The notes beneath the pieces were generated by a model. The model did no database searches. It was not told the origin of the DNA and saw only the letters and a program-made list of their open reading frames with translations. Below, in pieces: positions 63,831 through 64,000 of a DNA stretch of 64,000 nucleotides. The DNA is from Vogesella oryzae. Lineage in GTDB: Bacteria; Pseudomonadota; Gammaproteobacteria; Burkholderiales; Chromobacteriaceae. Location of the stretch: contig NZ_CADEPL010000016.1 of the NCBI RefSeq assembly GCF_902829295.1, forward strand, positions 97,931 through 161,930, in the 5' to 3' direction. The translations under genes and the position numbers were made by a program. Every line of letters begins with the position of its first letter. Position 1 is the first letter of the stretch.

Positions 63831-64000
63831 TGAATCGCCCCTCCTTTCCTAGATACCTCGTGAGCCTCACACTGGCCCTACAAGGAGGTGTCATGAGCAG
63901 GCAGCTTTTCCCCGAAGAATTCAAGATTGAAGCCGTCAAACAGGTAACCGAACGTGGCTATCCGGTGGCCAAAGTCGCCAGCCGTCTCGGTGTTTCGGCG
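63831..64000 (+). mobile_element. IS3-family insertion sequence, left end (partial)
   Basis: The end resembles the terminal repeats of the IS3 family (TGAATCGCCCC, compare TGAACCGCCCC). It starts 14 bases after the HD-GYP stop and runs off the window. The ribosome site AAGGAGGT and the orfA start fit. The target duplication and right end are outside the window. Confidence 0.8.
63893..64000 (+). CDS. IS3-family transposase OrfA, N-terminal 36 residues
   Basis: Begins MSRQLFPEEFKIEAVKQVTERGYPVAKVASRLGVSA, the helix-turn-helix region of IS3 OrfA, which binds the element ends. It is cut off by the window edge, still in frame. A perfect AAGGAGGT lies three bases before the ATG. OrfB should follow by programmed frameshift beyond the edge. 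Confidence 0.88.
   Translation, partial: MSRQLFPEEFKIEAVKQVTERGYPVAKVASRLGVSA

Overview
This 64 kb window is bacterial chromosome with moderately high GC. Gene content points to a betaproteobacterium of the order Neisseriales, most like the Chromobacteriaceae (Chromobacterium/Vogesella type). Support comes from the ilvE - CHCC zinc finger - waaF block, the pepA-holC pair, the dacC-ybeD-lipB-lipA cluster, tandem secreted parvulins, an Aer-type chemoreceptor and c-di-GMP signalling proteins. The genus is an inference. Coding density is high, and most genes sit in short operons joined by 1-4 base start/stop overlaps. I saw no rRNA, tRNA, CRISPR array or prophage.

Layout. 0-6 kb: HDOD protein, SpoU methyltransferase and GNAT (+), then a minus-strand yciB-yciI-bolA-parvulin-parvulin operon. 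6-12 kb: DHH phosphoesterase, HAD phosphatase, orphan ParA, GMP reductase and an Aer-like chemoreceptor. 12-17 kb: lptF-lptG-glnD-maoC (-). 17-20 kb: pepA-holC and an acidic protein (+), which runs head-on into a truncated gph (-) at a breakpoint near 19,620. 20-26.5 kb: ilvA, and a gluconate-type module (gntK-dctQ-dctM-dctP, with a LacI-family regulator and two operators). 26.5-30 kb: dacC-ybeD-lipB-lipA. 30-36.5 kb: a CADD/TenA-like protein coupled to a GGDEF-EAL protein, tyrS, cytochrome b561 and two cytochromes c'. 36.5-41 kb: a zinc operon (zur, COG0523 GTPase, His-rich mini-protein, znuC, znuB, znuA) with a Zur-type box. 41-48 kb: enoyl-CoA hydratase, then a minus-strand run trxB-smr-bcp-phoH-hydrolase-DUF808. 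48-52 kb: ilvE - zinc finger - waaF - tetR - DUF454 - disordered protein (-). 52-61 kb: glnE (-) facing yhdP-nit-tldD (+). 61-64 kb: MarR, DUF1415, cold-shock protein, an HPt-HD-GYP protein and the left end of an IS3-family element that runs off the window.

Most notable signal: the 10-mer GTTGGCCGCA / TGCGGCCAAC occurs 37 times by hand count (21 on one strand, 16 on the other), about once per 1.7 kb, where chance predicts well under one copy. It lies in genes and between them, with little strand bias. In three places it forms an inverted pair in a terminator-like hairpin. This is the pattern of the Neisseriaceae DNA uptake sequence, but with an unrelated sequence, so I propose it as a candidate uptake-sequence dialect. 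Second: the breakpoint near 19,620 where two convergent genes both lose their 3' ends, at the place where valS usually follows holC.

The genes also form coherent physiological sets: nitrogen control (glnD, glnE), zinc homeostasis (zur to znuA), c-di-GMP turnover (GGDEF-EAL and HPt-HD-GYP), LPS export and core assembly (lptFG, waaF), and branched-chain amino acids (ilvA, ilvE).
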